Position numbers and translations under genes: made by a program | NCBI GenBank assembly: GCA_003254885.1 | Contig: QANT01000462.1 | Span: forward strand, 1 to 43,701 | Length of the DNA stretch: 43,701 bases | Direction of reading: 5' to 3' | Source of the DNA: Purshia tridentata | Taxonomy: Eukaryota > Streptophyta > Magnoliopsida > Rosales > Rosaceae | Notes under the pieces: model-generated | What the model was told of the DNA's origin: nothing | What the model saw: only the letters and a program-made list of their open reading frames with translations | Database searches by the model: none | In this document: positions 10,986 to 21,683 of the stretch, in pieces | Layout: the number at the start of each line of letters is the position of its first letter | Numbering within the stretch: position 1 is the stretch's first letter

Positions 10986-12125
10986 AGCTTTTCAGCAAGA
11001 TACTCACCTAAATTTTGACTCGATTTGTATATTACCACCTAAATTAAAAATTGAAGCAAGTTGCCCCTGAATTAAATTTTGTTTACAAGTTACCACCTCC
11101 ATCCAAATCTTTAGGGGTTTTTTGGTATATTCATAGAAAAGAACTTAGGTGGAGAAGCTTTTGCCACCTCAGCATGCTAAGTGGCAAGGCCCAACCAATT
11201 ACAAGTGGCCACATATACCGCCATTTTTCTATTTCTATTTTTCTATTTTATAAGCTTTGAAACTAATTAAAAATAACTCTGGAATCAAAAAAATACACGG
11301 AAAATTCCTACGAATTCATCTTGACTAATAAGAATTTACTATGGAGTCAAAATACCAATTTTCCGTTCAAGAGTTTTCAAAAAATTTTGGAGGTCCAAAT
11401 TTATTTCCAGAAAATTACTAGACTCTTTGAAAATTAATAGGATAAACTTCCGAACTCCAAAAATTACAAGGTGTACACCATTGGTTTTTTAAAAACTAAC
11501 TCTACCTTTTCTGTGAACACTTGCTACCTAAAAGACCTCTCGGTCTTATAAGGAAAATAAATTCAAGAAAAATTCTAGAATTTCTGTAAAGTCTCAAAAG
11601 AATTCTCTAAAACAAGGTTTTGGTATTTTCTAAATTTATTGAGACTTTATTGAAATTCTATAAAATTTATTTTATGGAGAGAAATTTATTTTATTTTTTA
11701 GAAAAAAAATTTAGACTTCCAAAATTTTCTGAAAACTCTTGAAAGGAAAATTGGTAATTTTACTCCATAGTAAATTAGTACTAGTCAAGATGAATTTGTA
11801 AGAATTTTCCATATATTTTTATGAGTGTGGAGTTATTTTTAGTTCATTTCAAAGTTTGTAAAAATAGAAAAATAGAAATAGAAAAATGATTGTACATGTG
11901 GCCACTTGTAATTGGTTGGGTCTTGCCACTTAACATGCTGAGGTGGCAAAAGCTTCCCCACCCAAGTTCTTTTCTATAAATGGACCAAAAAATCCTTGAA
12001 GATTTAGATGGAGGTGGTAACTTGCAAATAAAATTTAATTCAGGAGACAACTTGCTTTAATTTTTATTTTAAGTGGTAACATGTAAATCAAGTCAAATTT
12101 AAGATGAGTATCTTGCTATAAAGCC
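10986..12125. mobile_element. Foldback element 2 (1.14 kb)
   Basis: An inverted repeat centred near 11555. Left AGCTTTTCAGCAAGATACTC pairs with reverse-complemented right GGCTTTATAGCAAGATACTC, continuing through the GTTACCACCTCCATC and AGTGGCAAGGCCCAACCAAT segments. Flanking 9-mers AAGGATATA (10977-10985) and AAGAATATA (12126-12134) match at 8 of 9 positions, a likely target duplication of Mutator-like size. No coding capacity. The same family recurs at 42906. Confidence 0.85.
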
Positions 12126-12759
12126 AAGAATATATGGTTATGCCATATGAGAGACTCCCTTGTATATGGAATCTAATGAGATTCCATTGCCACTAGATTT
12201 ATACCAAAGCAAACCTCAAACTCAAACCTCAAACTCATGCTTCATTATGTGGCGACCAATATTCATTATATGAATTTATGTAGTTTATCGTATAAAAAAA
12301 GAATGTAACTTCAAATATCATATCCCAACATAGTTGAATGGACTCGTTTGAAAACAAATAATGACAAAATTGTAGAATAAAAAACAACAAAAATTGGGAT
12401 TCCTCAGTTCTTAAGGTAAGAAAGTTTCTTTAATTATGGCTGAACTATTGTTGAATCATTGCCTTGGAATAAATAAAATAAAATGAACGCCAAATACCTC
12501 TGCGGCCCACTTTGAGAACCCAACTACAAATAAAACCCATGATAGTGATTTTTAGGCTTTAAATACCACTTATACCCTTTTAAATATAGACCAAGCATGC
12601 ATTTTCACGTGATATCGCTAACTTTCCCTACTTTCAAGCTTTTGTCTCTAGCTCCACATGTAACTAAGACATATTTGTCTTTTAGCTTTTAGTATATGCA
12701 AAAAAGGATCAGAATGAAGAAGGATTAGAACCCGATTGAAGACAAGAACTAAGTTTTTG
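12126..12759. other. Unassigned region at the left edge of the viral fossil
   Basis: No gene seen. The right part may be the viral promoter upstream region, since it runs into the TATA box at 12760. The virus/host junction could not be located. A short direct repeat of AAACCTCAAACTC occurs near 12210-12236. Confidence 0.3.
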
Positions 12760-12769
12760 TATAAATAAG
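12760..12769 (+). promoter_or_regulatory. TATA box of the viral transcript
   Basis: TATAAATAAG lies 114 bases before an AATAAA at 12883 and about 500 bases before the primer-binding site. That spacing fits pararetroviruses, whose terminally redundant RNA carries the poly(A) signal shortly after the transcription start. Confidence 0.6.
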
Positions 12770-12882
12770 AGAACAAGTTCTGTTGTACAGCATGGTTTGA
12801 GAAGAATACATCTCTTGTGCTTAATTGTAAAACCTTCTATTGTATCTCATACTCATACTCTTGTACCAATATCCATATATGC

Positions 12883-12888
12883 AATAAA
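12883..12888 (+). terminator. Poly(A) signal AATAAA of the viral transcript
   Basis: AATAAA lies just downstream of the presumed transcription start. In Caulimoviridae the signal is skipped on the first pass and used after a full round of the circular template. Confidence 0.5.
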
Positions 12889-13097
12889 AATACCAGTCTT
12901 TATCAAAAGCACAATCTCCATTTCTATTCTTTCTTAAGCTTTTATTTTCTGGTTTTAACTAGAAGACTTCTAGTCCAAAACAGAGAAACACTATTGTAAA
13001 TATACTATTATTCTGTTAAATCCGGTCCTTATATTAATCTTCAAAGCCTATTTTCTATCTTGGAGTCTCTCTATTTGTTACTTTGCTGTTGTAAGAA

Positions 13098-13140
13098 AGG
13101 TCCCTAAGTCAGTAGGTCCCTAAGTCAGTAGGTCCCTAAG
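13098..13140 (+). repeat. 16-bp tandem repeat in the viral leader
   Basis: AGGTCCCTAAGTCAGT occurs twice perfectly (13098-13113 and 13114-13129), followed by a partial third copy AGGTCCCTAAG. It lies about 130 bases before the primer-binding site. Confidence 0.9.
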
Positions 13141-13265
13141 TTTTAGTTGTTATTATAGCCTAAGGTGCTGCGTGCGGTGTGTGATACTTACTGTACCATA
13201 CTCTACACAGTATCCAGATCGACTATTTTAGAGACGCTCCCCGTTAGTAAATTCGCTCTATAAAA

Positions 13266-13278
13266 TGGTATCAGAGCC
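13266..13278 (+). promoter_or_regulatory. tRNA-Met primer-binding site
   Basis: TGGTATCAGAGCC is the standard complement of the plant initiator tRNA-Met 3' end, used to prime minus-strand synthesis by Caulimoviridae and many LTR retrotransposons. No LTR precedes it, which favours a pararetrovirus. Confidence 0.85.
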
Positions 13279-13289
13279 TTGTTTATCAT

Positions 13290-14578
13290 TATAATTGTAT
13301 GTTTAAGTAGTAAAGTATCTTGAGGACAGAAGTCATAAATACAACTGAAAGAAACTCAATTTTATTTGCATGTTATATCATACTGTTACTGAAATTAAGA
13401 GAAGACTGTTGATTATTATAAGAAGTATAAAATACAAAAATAAAAGGATAAAAGAATACGAATAAAGATTAGTGTTACATAATCTTAGTGATCAAACTAG
13501 AAGTGATTACCATACTATTATTAGAATAAATTTAAAGAACTTAGTAGAATTAGAAAGAATAAAAGAAAGATTACAAAATAATTTAGCAATAAGAAGAGAA
13601 CAAGGTAGGCTATAGATTTTATGATATACTATTTAAATCTAGAACTAAACAAACATCAAAAGAAAAAAATTAACTTTAGCCCAAAATACTTTGCTTTGTA
13701 ATTTTCCTAACACTCAAAATAAACATATATTGCATAGTAAAGATCAACATATAGAAAATAATATTGTAGACTTAATAATTAACTTGTCAAAAAAATCAAG
13801 TTAGAACAAAATAGACAAAATAAGTCAATAAAACTTTTAGTACAAAATCAAGAAAAGAACTTTTTTATTGTTATAAGAAAAAATTTAGACTATATTACTA
13901 AACAATTAGAAGAAAATAATAAAGATGAACATAAATTTTCTTTAATTATAGACCAACTTAAAAAACAAGTACAACAAATACAATCAATACAAAAAGAATA
14001 AATTTGCATACTAAAGTAGATCAGTTAATGAATTAATACAAAGTGCAAAAATCAATTCGAAATATATTGAAACATTACAAGTGCTTTCAGAAACAAAAGC
14101 AAATAGTGAACCAATAGGACTTTTAGATTACACATCTAATATACCAAATCAGAATATTCCTATTACAAAATAACTTTATAATTCAACTTTTGATAAATAT
14201 AAATGAAAGATTAGGAAATTTGATATACACAAAACATTAGCAAATCATAGAGCTACACTACCTTCGATATTAGTACAAAAATTAGAAGAATTAACCATAA
14301 GAAAAACAATAATTAAACATAATAAAATCAATCATTTTGATAATACTAAATGGAACGATTCAGAGGAAAAGACAAAGAAATTGTCAGAACCGAAAACATC
14401 TATCCAACAGAAATAGAAGCACAAGAATTTCTCAGAAAAGAATTTGAAAAGACACAAAAACATAAAAACTAATTATATAATCTAGGAATGTTAGAAGTAA
14501 GAAAAGCATTGTCAGTAGTATAAGTCAATAAGAAATAAGTTGTATAGATAAAGAAGTCATATTAGATTTATTAAGTTA
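13290..14578 (+). pseudogene. Viral polyprotein N-terminal region, degenerate
   Basis: Several interrupted frames rich in Lys, Glu, Asn, Gln and Ile, for example a piece reading NLVELERIKERLQNNLAIRR near 13530-13600, which looks like a coiled coil. No enzyme motif is visible. The position between the primer-binding site and the movement-protein remnant matches the N-terminal part of a Caulimoviridae ORF. Stops occur every few dozen codons, so the true reading frame and start are uncertain. Confidence 0.4.
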
Positions 14579-15120
14579 AGAAGCAACTAAAGAAATTAGA
14601 AAACAACAACAAAGATTAATACATTTAGGAACAATTCTTGTAGGAATAGCGAGATTATCAAGAACACAAGTAGGAACTAAAGCATTAATATATATTTATG
14701 ATGATAGATGGGAAAATCATGAACAAGTTGCAATAGCAACAGCTGAAGTAAATCATAATAAGTACTTAGCAATAGTAGGATATATACCTAATTTTCTAAT
14801 AAAAATAATGAATTTAGTCAACACATAAAAGTAAGTATAAGAACAAAAAGTTATAACATGAAAGCTGAATATAAAAATTTAAGTGTAAATTTAATGTATA
14901 TTGGAAAAATTACAAAAAAGCTAGATTATAAATTTAATATAGAATTTCAAGATTTAATGAAAATGTTTGGAAATAAACATGTTAATATGATAGAAGAAAG
15001 ATCTATTGATAATTTTTTTTAGAAGGAACTGAATGAAATTTACCTAATTTAAAACTTACAATAAATAATAGACAACCTATAAAAGCACAAATTTATGAAC
15101 ATTTTGATGGGATAGCATAG
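14579..15120 (+). pseudogene. Viral movement-protein remnant
   Basis: An open stretch 14579-14828 contains LIHLGTILVGIARLSRTQVG followed by an IYIYDDRW segment, resembling the core of the 30K-type movement protein of Caulimoviridae, which modifies plasmodesmata for cell-to-cell spread. The match continues in another frame from about 14820 to 15020 before a stop at a T-run, so at least one frameshift separates the halves. Assignment rests on motif resemblance and on its position upstream of the protease. Confidence 0.55.
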
Positions 15121-16200
15121 CAGCAATAAAATTTTCAAATTATAAAGTGAGCTTGAAGAACAAATACATATGGCCTTTGATAATATTGAACATAATTTAA
15201 TAAAGCTAACCTAGATCGCATAATAGATAAAATGATTGATGATATAAATAATTTAACTGAAGAAGAATATTTAAATAAATATAAAACTTATGATTTGAGT
15301 TTACATTTAAAGAATGATATAGAATTAGTCAACATTATTCTTGAATTAAGACGAGAACATATCTTTGGAACTAATGAATATAATCATTTATTACAACAAA
15401 TAGAAGAATTTAATCCATCAGAAGAAACTGGAGAATCTGGTATGAGTTACCAAAATACAGGAACATCTAGATAATAACAAATTGGAATAGTTGGAACTAA
15501 GGAATCTTATACAGAAGCCCAAAATACAGAAAATAAACACTATACATATAAAGAATTTCATAATATATATAATACAAGAAAAAATAGAATACCACATATA
15601 CTAGGAATTAGGGATATAAATTTTGTAGGAAACATTTTAAATTTAGATAGAACAAACCTCCAAGACTGGAAAAAACTATCAAAATTTGGGAAAAATGATG
15701 CGTAAATGCATCAATACTGTTAGACTTTAGTACGAACAAAGAAATGTTAGACTATTTTGAGCACATATTAGATGGAATGGTTTTTGATTTCTTCCAAATT
15801 GGAAAGTTAAAAGTTTAGCAGATTCTAATAATGCTATACAAAATTTTAATATAACAGATTTTATAACATTAATTAAATTAGAATTCTTAGATAAAAATAG
15901 ATTAGACATGAGAAGTGAACAAGAACAAATTAGAGCAATTAGAAATTTAGAACAATTACAAATTTGTGATTTACAATATATTAGAGAATACACAAAATAT
16001 TTTTAAAAAAATTTGAATAGGAAGAATTAATGACCTTAATTTATTAGTCACTTTTACATAACAAAAATAAAAAAGCCTATAGGAGAAAGAATTTGGACAG
16101 AATGACAAAAACATCCAAAGAAAATGGAACCATTATTGTAAATTGTGTTATAACTAACCAATCGAAATAAATTCATTAGAAATAAGTAGAATAGAAAATA
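15121..16200 (+). pseudogene. Probable viral coat-protein region
   Basis: Broken frames include an 80-codon piece at 15232-15474 and pieces around 15700-16005. Just before the protease, at 16131-16151, is HYCKLCY, which may be the first half of a decayed CCHC zinc knuckle; such knuckles end the coat protein in this family. The remaining Cys and His are not visible, and stops and frameshifts are frequent. The call therefore depends mainly on gene order. Confidence 0.4.
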
Positions 16201-16620
16201 TAACCTAGACACAGAAAATACAAAAATTACTTTATTACTAACTATAAATTGTGAGTTAGAATTTTCAAAAGAACATAGAATACAAACAATAGTAATGATA
16301 GATACACGAAATACTAAAAGTGTAATTAAACAAAATCTAATACCAGAACAATTTGGACAAAAATTATCGAAGCCAGTAAAAGTAACTCACTTTAATACAG
16401 AAGCAGTAGTACTAACACACTATATAAACAACATACCAATTACAATATACAGAAGGACAACAATTTACCTTACCAATGACATTAATTTCACCAGTAGGAA
16501 CATATACCTTTATTTTAGACTTAATTTTCTAAAAAGTCGACAAGGAGAATTTTTACACACTCTTTTAGGAATTACAGTTTTTTTAAAAAGGAGTAACTAC
16601 AGTAGATCAAAGTAATTAGA
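16201..16620 (+). pseudogene. Viral aspartic protease remnant
   Basis: A 106-codon frame at 16295-16615 begins with MIDTRNTKSVI, matching the retropepsin active-site loop, where D-T/S-G is expected. Here the Gly position is Arg, which would be expected to inactivate the enzyme. It sits between the presumed coat protein and reverse transcriptase, as in all Caulimoviridae. The later part of the domain continues in another frame (TFILDL near 16510), showing a frameshift. Confidence 0.7.
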
Positions 16621-17395
16621 AACATTGGAATAAAAATAAAATAATAACAAAATTAGACATAATTGATTTAGATTTAACAATTAAAACAGCTAATTGCCCA
16701 TGTAATTTAATAGATAAACAAGAATTTGAACAATAAATTAGAGAACTTTTGAACTTAAAAGTAGTTAGACCTTCAAAATCTAGAAATAGATCAGTATAAT
16801 TTATTATAAGAAAATATTTAGAACTAAAAAGAGAAAAAGGTAGAATTGTGTATAATTATAGAAGATTAAATGATAATACATATGAAGATAGTTATAAACT
16901 CCCTAATTAAGATGAATTAATAAAAAAAAATACAAGATATCAAATATTTTAGTAAATTTGATTGTAAATCAGGATTTTGGCAAATAAGACTAACATCAGA
17001 ATCAATTGAGTGGACAGCTTTCACTTGTCCAGAGGGATATTTTGAATGGCTTGTGTTGCTATTTGGATTAAAGAATGCTCCATCTATATTTCAAAAAAAG
17101 ATGGATCAGATATTTAAAAAATATGATTTTTTTTTTTTTGTAGTATATATGTAGATGATATTCTTATACATAGTAAAAACAAAAATGAACATAGAAAACA
17201 TCTTAAAATTATTTTACAAGAATTTATTGATAATGGTATTATTATTGGTAAAAATAAAATAGAACTTGAAAAACAAGACATTGAATTTTTAGGAATGTTA
17301 TTAAATTAGGAACAATTCAATTACAAGAACATAGAGCTAAAAAAGTATTGGAGTTTCCCGATAAATTAGAAGATAAAAAACAATTACATTATTTT
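16621..17395 (+). pseudogene. Viral reverse transcriptase remnant
   Basis: Visible motifs: GRIVYNYRRLND near 16832-16868, KFDCKSGFWQI near 16953, FGLKNAPSIFQ near 17060-17095 and the catalytic YVDDIL with YVDD at 17148-17159. The pieces lie in more than one frame: a stop follows KLPN near 16908, and a T-run at about 17128-17139 disrupts the frame just before YVDD. The FEWL...FGLKNAP style is that of plant pararetroviruses rather than of Ty1 or Ty3 elements. This is the best-preserved part of the viral fossil. Confidence 0.88.
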
Positions 17396-17985
17396 TAAGA
17401 TTATTAAAGTATGCAATAAATTATATTCCTAACTTAAGAAGAAAAATAGCTGTACTACATAGTAAAACAAGTAAAATTGGACAAAAATACTTTAATAGTG
17501 AAGATATTAAATTAGTTCAAGAAATTAAAAAAGAAATAACAAAATTACAACCTTTAATATTACTTTTAGAAAAGAATTATAAAATCGTTGAAACAAATGT
17601 CTCAACCATTGGATAGGCAACTATATTATATTAAAAAAATAACAAAGAGTTCTCAAAATCTAAAGAACAAATTTGTAGATATGTTTCAAGAAAATTTGGA
17701 GAACAGCAAGCTAGATTACTAGCAACTGATTTATAAATATTGGGAATAATTAATTCAATTGAATCATTTTCTTTATTTTTGCACAATGAAATATTTACAA
17801 TTATAATTGATGTCAAAATATTGTTTCTTATTATAATAAAATTAAGACTAACATGCAAGCAGCCCAAACATGGATTTTATTTGTTTATACCATTACAGGT
17901 AGAGGATTTAAACCAGTATTTAAACATATTAAAGATTCAAATAATACATTAGCTAATAATCTTTCACGTATTATTCAATAACAAG
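17396..17985 (+). pseudogene. Viral RNase H remnant
   Basis: Directly downstream of the reverse transcriptase. It contains a connection segment (YAINYIPNLRRKIAVLHSK), a VETNVSTIG strand where family members carry the first catalytic Asp, an INSIESFSLFLH helix and a terminal SNNTLANNLSRII segment typical of this domain. At least two stops and frame changes interrupt it. The first catalytic Asp is not visible, apparently replaced by Asn. Confidence 0.7.
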
Positions 17986-18774
17986 TATGGATTTCTTTGG
18001 ACCCTTTTCTAGTCAAAGAGCACTTGGTGGTTATCCACAGAATAGTAATACAATAAGAACAACAGTTGGATTTCCAGAGAACAAAACTTTTATGTTTAAT
18101 ACTATTTGTATTCAAGTAGTTATAAATCCAAAGTTTCAATTTCAAACAATTTCTTTGGTTGAAGGAAAAAAAAAAAGGTTTTACTAGACAATTTTTGGAG
18201 TTTAAGCAATACTCAAACTGGCTTAACAAAATCTGCTCAGGAAAAATTAGTAAGAGCATTAGAACAATATTAGAAGAACTTTTTCATAAAACATTACAAA
18301 ACTAGTTTTCAACCTTACAAACAAACTTTTTTGTGCTAGACAATAGCCACAAAGAACTTTTGAAATGTTTTCATGTATTAAACTTGCAAAATCAAGAACT
18401 TATTAGCATGAGCAATAGCTCTTTGAAAGAACTAAAGAAAAGGTTATTGAGCCATTAATATCTATAGATACAAGCAATATAGTGCCTTCAAAAAAGGCTA
18501 ATAAGCCCACATAACTTAGTGATTTGCTTAGTTTCGAAGAACTTGATATACAAAAGCCTATTGAGGCAATTAATAATCAAAAGACTAAAGAGCCAAAAAT
18601 AAATATTGAAGAGATAAAAAAAAAAATACTACAAATAACTTTTTCTTGAAAGAACTTGCAAAAGAACGGATGAAGCTAATGTCACAAAACATTCAACAAC
18701 ACTTGATGTTTCAGAACAACTCAGTAGAAGTGCACAGACAGCTAGCTATCCAAGAACAGTTATTTGAAGCTATC
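17986..18774 (+). pseudogene. Viral downstream ORF, 5' half (function unknown)
   Basis: After RNase H a further coding-like region begins with MDFFGPFSSQRALGGYPQNS (ATG at 17987, 66 codons) and continues in broken frames to a Lys/Gln-rich stretch (MKLMSQNIQQHLMFQNNSVE) ending at the insertion point of LTR A. Florendoviruses carry an ORF2 of unknown function in this position; other genera have a transactivator. No motif allows a choice. The 3' half resumes at 21684. Confidence 0.5.
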
Positions 18775-19516
18775 TGACAGGACCCTCCCCGAATTCCACC
18801 CTGGAACCCGGAGTGATCCTGCGGGCATCCAATATCAAGGAAAATCCTACCGAAATTTCGGCAGAACCTCCCCTGAAATTGGACGAACCCTTTTTCTCCA
18901 CGATACCTGCAAATGCACTTCTAAGCTCCACAGCTCCTCTACCACAACTAAAAGGGGTCTCCGACCCAATTTCAAAACCAATTACTTAAGTTTTCATTAG
19001 GTTATCAGAGCCGCGCTACAAAATTTACTAAGAAGACAAAATTTACAAGATTAATTGGTTCCTATAACTTTCAAAGGTTCGCTAGACTGCCTCGACGTCT
19101 TTGGCTCGACCGTTCCACCGCTACCACCTGGGGGAAAATTTAAAACAATAAAAAGGATAAAACTAATGAGTTAACTTAGTGAGTGGACATAAACCAAAAT
19201 AAGTATTTATAAACTTTTACTTTCAAATTCCTTAGAATTTCACAAACTTTCCTTGAAATCTCCCAGTTTTACAATTATTTTCATAAAATCCACGAAAGAG
19301 AAAATAATTACCAATTTCAAATCCGCTTTAAAAACTCTTAGAAATCGATAAACTGATCAAAGTCTCAAATTATAAAACAAGAACTGAAAACTCTGATAAA
19401 TCAATAAAACTGGTCAAATTCCCAAAATATCAATTAAGAACTGAAATTTGTGTCGAGCAAGAATTATTTTGTAAACTGTTTCAATAAAGAAACCTCTCAC
19501 CCAACAGTTACCCACT

Positions 19517-19720
19517 GAACCTGCCGTACATGCGCAGGGCCCACGACCTGCCGTACGCATGCAGGGCCAATAATCCTGCCGTACATGCGCAGGGCCTACG
19601 ACCTGCCGTACGCATGCAGGGCCAATATCCTGCCGTAATGTGCAGAGCCAGGGTCTGTCATACACATGCAGGGCCAATATCCTGCCGTACGTGCACGCAG
19701 GGCCGCCCCCAAAGGGCAAA
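19517..19720. repeat. Palindrome-rich tandem array in LTR A
   Basis: Six to seven units of about 30-38 bp built on CCTGCCGTACGCATGCAGGG, alternating with a CCTGCCGTACATGCGCAGGG variant, spaced by CCAATAATC or CCTACGA-type linkers. A nearly identical array lies in LTR C at 26860-27060. Confidence 0.85.
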
Positions 19721-21303
19721 GCATCCCGACACACGGCCCAAAGCCTATGTGTGTGCCGTGATGGGTCCCAAAGACCTATATAATCTGATAACCTGAAAGG
19801 TACTGCGAAGGGTGGTTTGAAAATCCTTTTCCCATAAATCTCTTTTCGCCCATAAAAACATATAAACTTTCTAATATTGTGAAATCATCATAAAATCCCT
19901 TTTTTGACAACCAAACCCGTAATATTTCAAAATGCGAGTAAACCAAGTACGTTTACTTGAGAAACCAAAACATTTCCAAAATCTAACGAGTCGAATAAAT
20001 TATCACGAAAACTAGTTACCAAACATATCAAATCTATTTCCAAGCATAAATTCTCAAACCGTGCTCAAAAATCGAATAATATTTCTCAATTCATAAACTC
20101 AATTAAAACTCAAATATAAATACAAATTAAATCATAAAAATTCATAAAGAATTTATAAACAAGTTTAGGGAATGAGGTCCACTCACAGAGATAGCCTAGC
20201 CTTGGTCTCCGAATGGATCGTCCTTGGACTCGGGAACGTCACCTAACACGAGAACGACAATACGTTAGAATACTGTCCCAAATTACGATCGTAAAAACAC
20301 GTGCACATTCTAGGCCTTACGCTCCAAAATTCTAAATTTAATTATAATCCAACTTACTTTCCGTCTCGACTCAAAACCCATGTCACTAGCTTATTCTTGA
20401 TCCGGTAATTTCCTCAATTAACCTCCATTCTACCAACTTGACCGAGGATCATCCGGGTGTCGTTTCGACAACCCAAAAAGTGTCCAATTTCGTCCCAATT
20501 CATCATTTCTCCCATTTCCTTCAAACTAGCTATTCTAAACCTTAATAGATCGTTCCTAAAGATGAAAATTACGCCCAATTTCAATTAAATCACCAAGAAC
20601 ACCTTAAATTTCTAGAAATCCCGAAATGGGCATAAGCACCGATGATCAAACTTCCAATTTCTTCAATAATTTCCTAAATTTCTCGTTCCAAACTTCAATT
20701 AGAGGTTTCTAATGACGGAAATTTCCTAAAATACCCAACATTTTGATTCAATTTCAAACACCCATGCAAAACCCGAAATTGGCCTATAATCTCCCAAATT
20801 CAATCTCTCACAATTCCTCAAAATTAAACTACCAAATCATAGGGGAAGGAAAGCCCATGAAAGGAGGGAGGAAACTCACCAAAAATTTGGGCCAATCGTG
20901 GCCGGAAATAGCCGGAATCGGCGGAGATAACTCGCAGGGCAGCTGGCTTCCCGAGCCCCTTGCTGCGCGTGGGAGCGACGGCCGGCGAGGGGAAGCTTGG
21001 GGAGGGACGGTCGGCGGCTGGGGCGTGCTTCACGGCCGTCCCGTCGTCTGGTGGCGCCGGAATTAGCTGGAGCTGGAAGCTCCAGCCGCGCGCAAGTGGG
21101 GAGGAGAAATCGGGAGAGAGAGAGAAAAGGGGGTTGGGGCGTCGGGTGGTCGCTGGCCGGCGACTAGCGACGTCGCCGACGGGTCTAGGTGGCCGGAGAT
21201 GGGCTGGGGCATCGTGCAGGGAAGAGAGAGGAGGGGGCGTCGGGCTGGGCTGGCTTGCTGCCTGCGCGTGGAGAGGGGAGAGATATAGAGAGAGAGAAGA
21301 ATA

Positions 21304-21321
21304 TTCCAGAATTTTCTGGAA
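21304..21321 (-). promoter_or_regulatory. Four-unit heat-shock-element-like palindrome at the LTR A core promoter
   Basis: TTCCAGAATTTTCTGGAA has TTC, GAA, TTC and GAA with exact 2-base spacing, the consensus for heat-shock factor trimers. It is the centre of a longer palindrome (12-bp arms AATATTCCAGAA) and directly adjoins the minus-strand TATAAAATA at 21330-21322. Heat-shock elements usually lie upstream of TATA, so its role here is uncertain. Confidence 0.4.
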
Positions 21322-21683
21322 TATTTTATACAATTTTCTCAAAATTACAAGTTTGCCCCTCACTTTGAACCTCCGTATTTCTCAAACCGTAGCTCCAAAC
21401 GACGCATGCTACGTGTCTACGAATTCGTGGCGTCGAGCTCTACGCAACCATGTCCAAGTCAACTCTAAACTCCAAGCAATTTAAAAAGTCAACTTTGAGC
21501 TCTTTTATCACGTTCATAACTTTCTAACCGGGGCTCTAAATCACCCATGCCGCGTGTCAATGAACTCGTGAGCTTAAGACCTTCCTAACGAACCCAAGGT
21601 CAAAGCTAAAATCTTACTAGAATCGAAAGTCAACATTGGGCCCTATAATAGTGTACTTAAAAGGTACGGGTCGTTACACTATC

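Larger units (their letters stand above)
18775..21678 (-). mobile_element. Solo LTR A (2.9 kb), inserted in the viral fossil
   Basis: Bounded by TG...CA ends, TGACAGGACCC at the left and GGGTCGTTACA at the right, and flanked by a perfect 5-bp duplication CTATC (18770-18774 and 21679-21683). There is no second LTR, primer-binding site or gag-pol, so it is a solo LTR left by recombination. In sense orientation (minus) it starts TGTAACGACCC, like LTRs B and C. Its 3'-sense part holds a palindromic tandem array (19517-19720), and the sense promoter region holds TATAAAATA (21330-21322) with a CT-rich leader. Long LTRs with such ends fit Ty3/Gypsy chromoviruses of the Tekay/Del kind; the family is inferred. 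Confidence 0.88.

Noticed and set aside
15232..15474. 80-codon ORF as an independent gene
   Set aside because: It lies within the viral fossil between movement-protein and protease remnants; treated as part of the broken polyprotein.
19000..19013. GGTTATCAGAGCC resembling a tRNA-Met primer-binding site in LTR A
   Set aside because: It is inside the LTR, on the strand opposite to its sense orientation, has an extra base relative to the consensus and is not adjacent to an LTR end.
19517..19720. CRISPR-like array of regularly spaced palindromic repeats
   Set aside because: It is inside a plant solo LTR, repeat and spacer lengths vary, the spacers are themselves similar, and a copy sits at the same place in LTR C. 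It is an LTR tandem array.
20743..21484. Overlapping ORFs of 107-179 codons on both strands
   Set aside because: They lie in the GC-rich promoter/leader part of LTR A, overlap in conflicting frames, are low-complexity (Pro/Ser/Arg/Gly) and match no domain.
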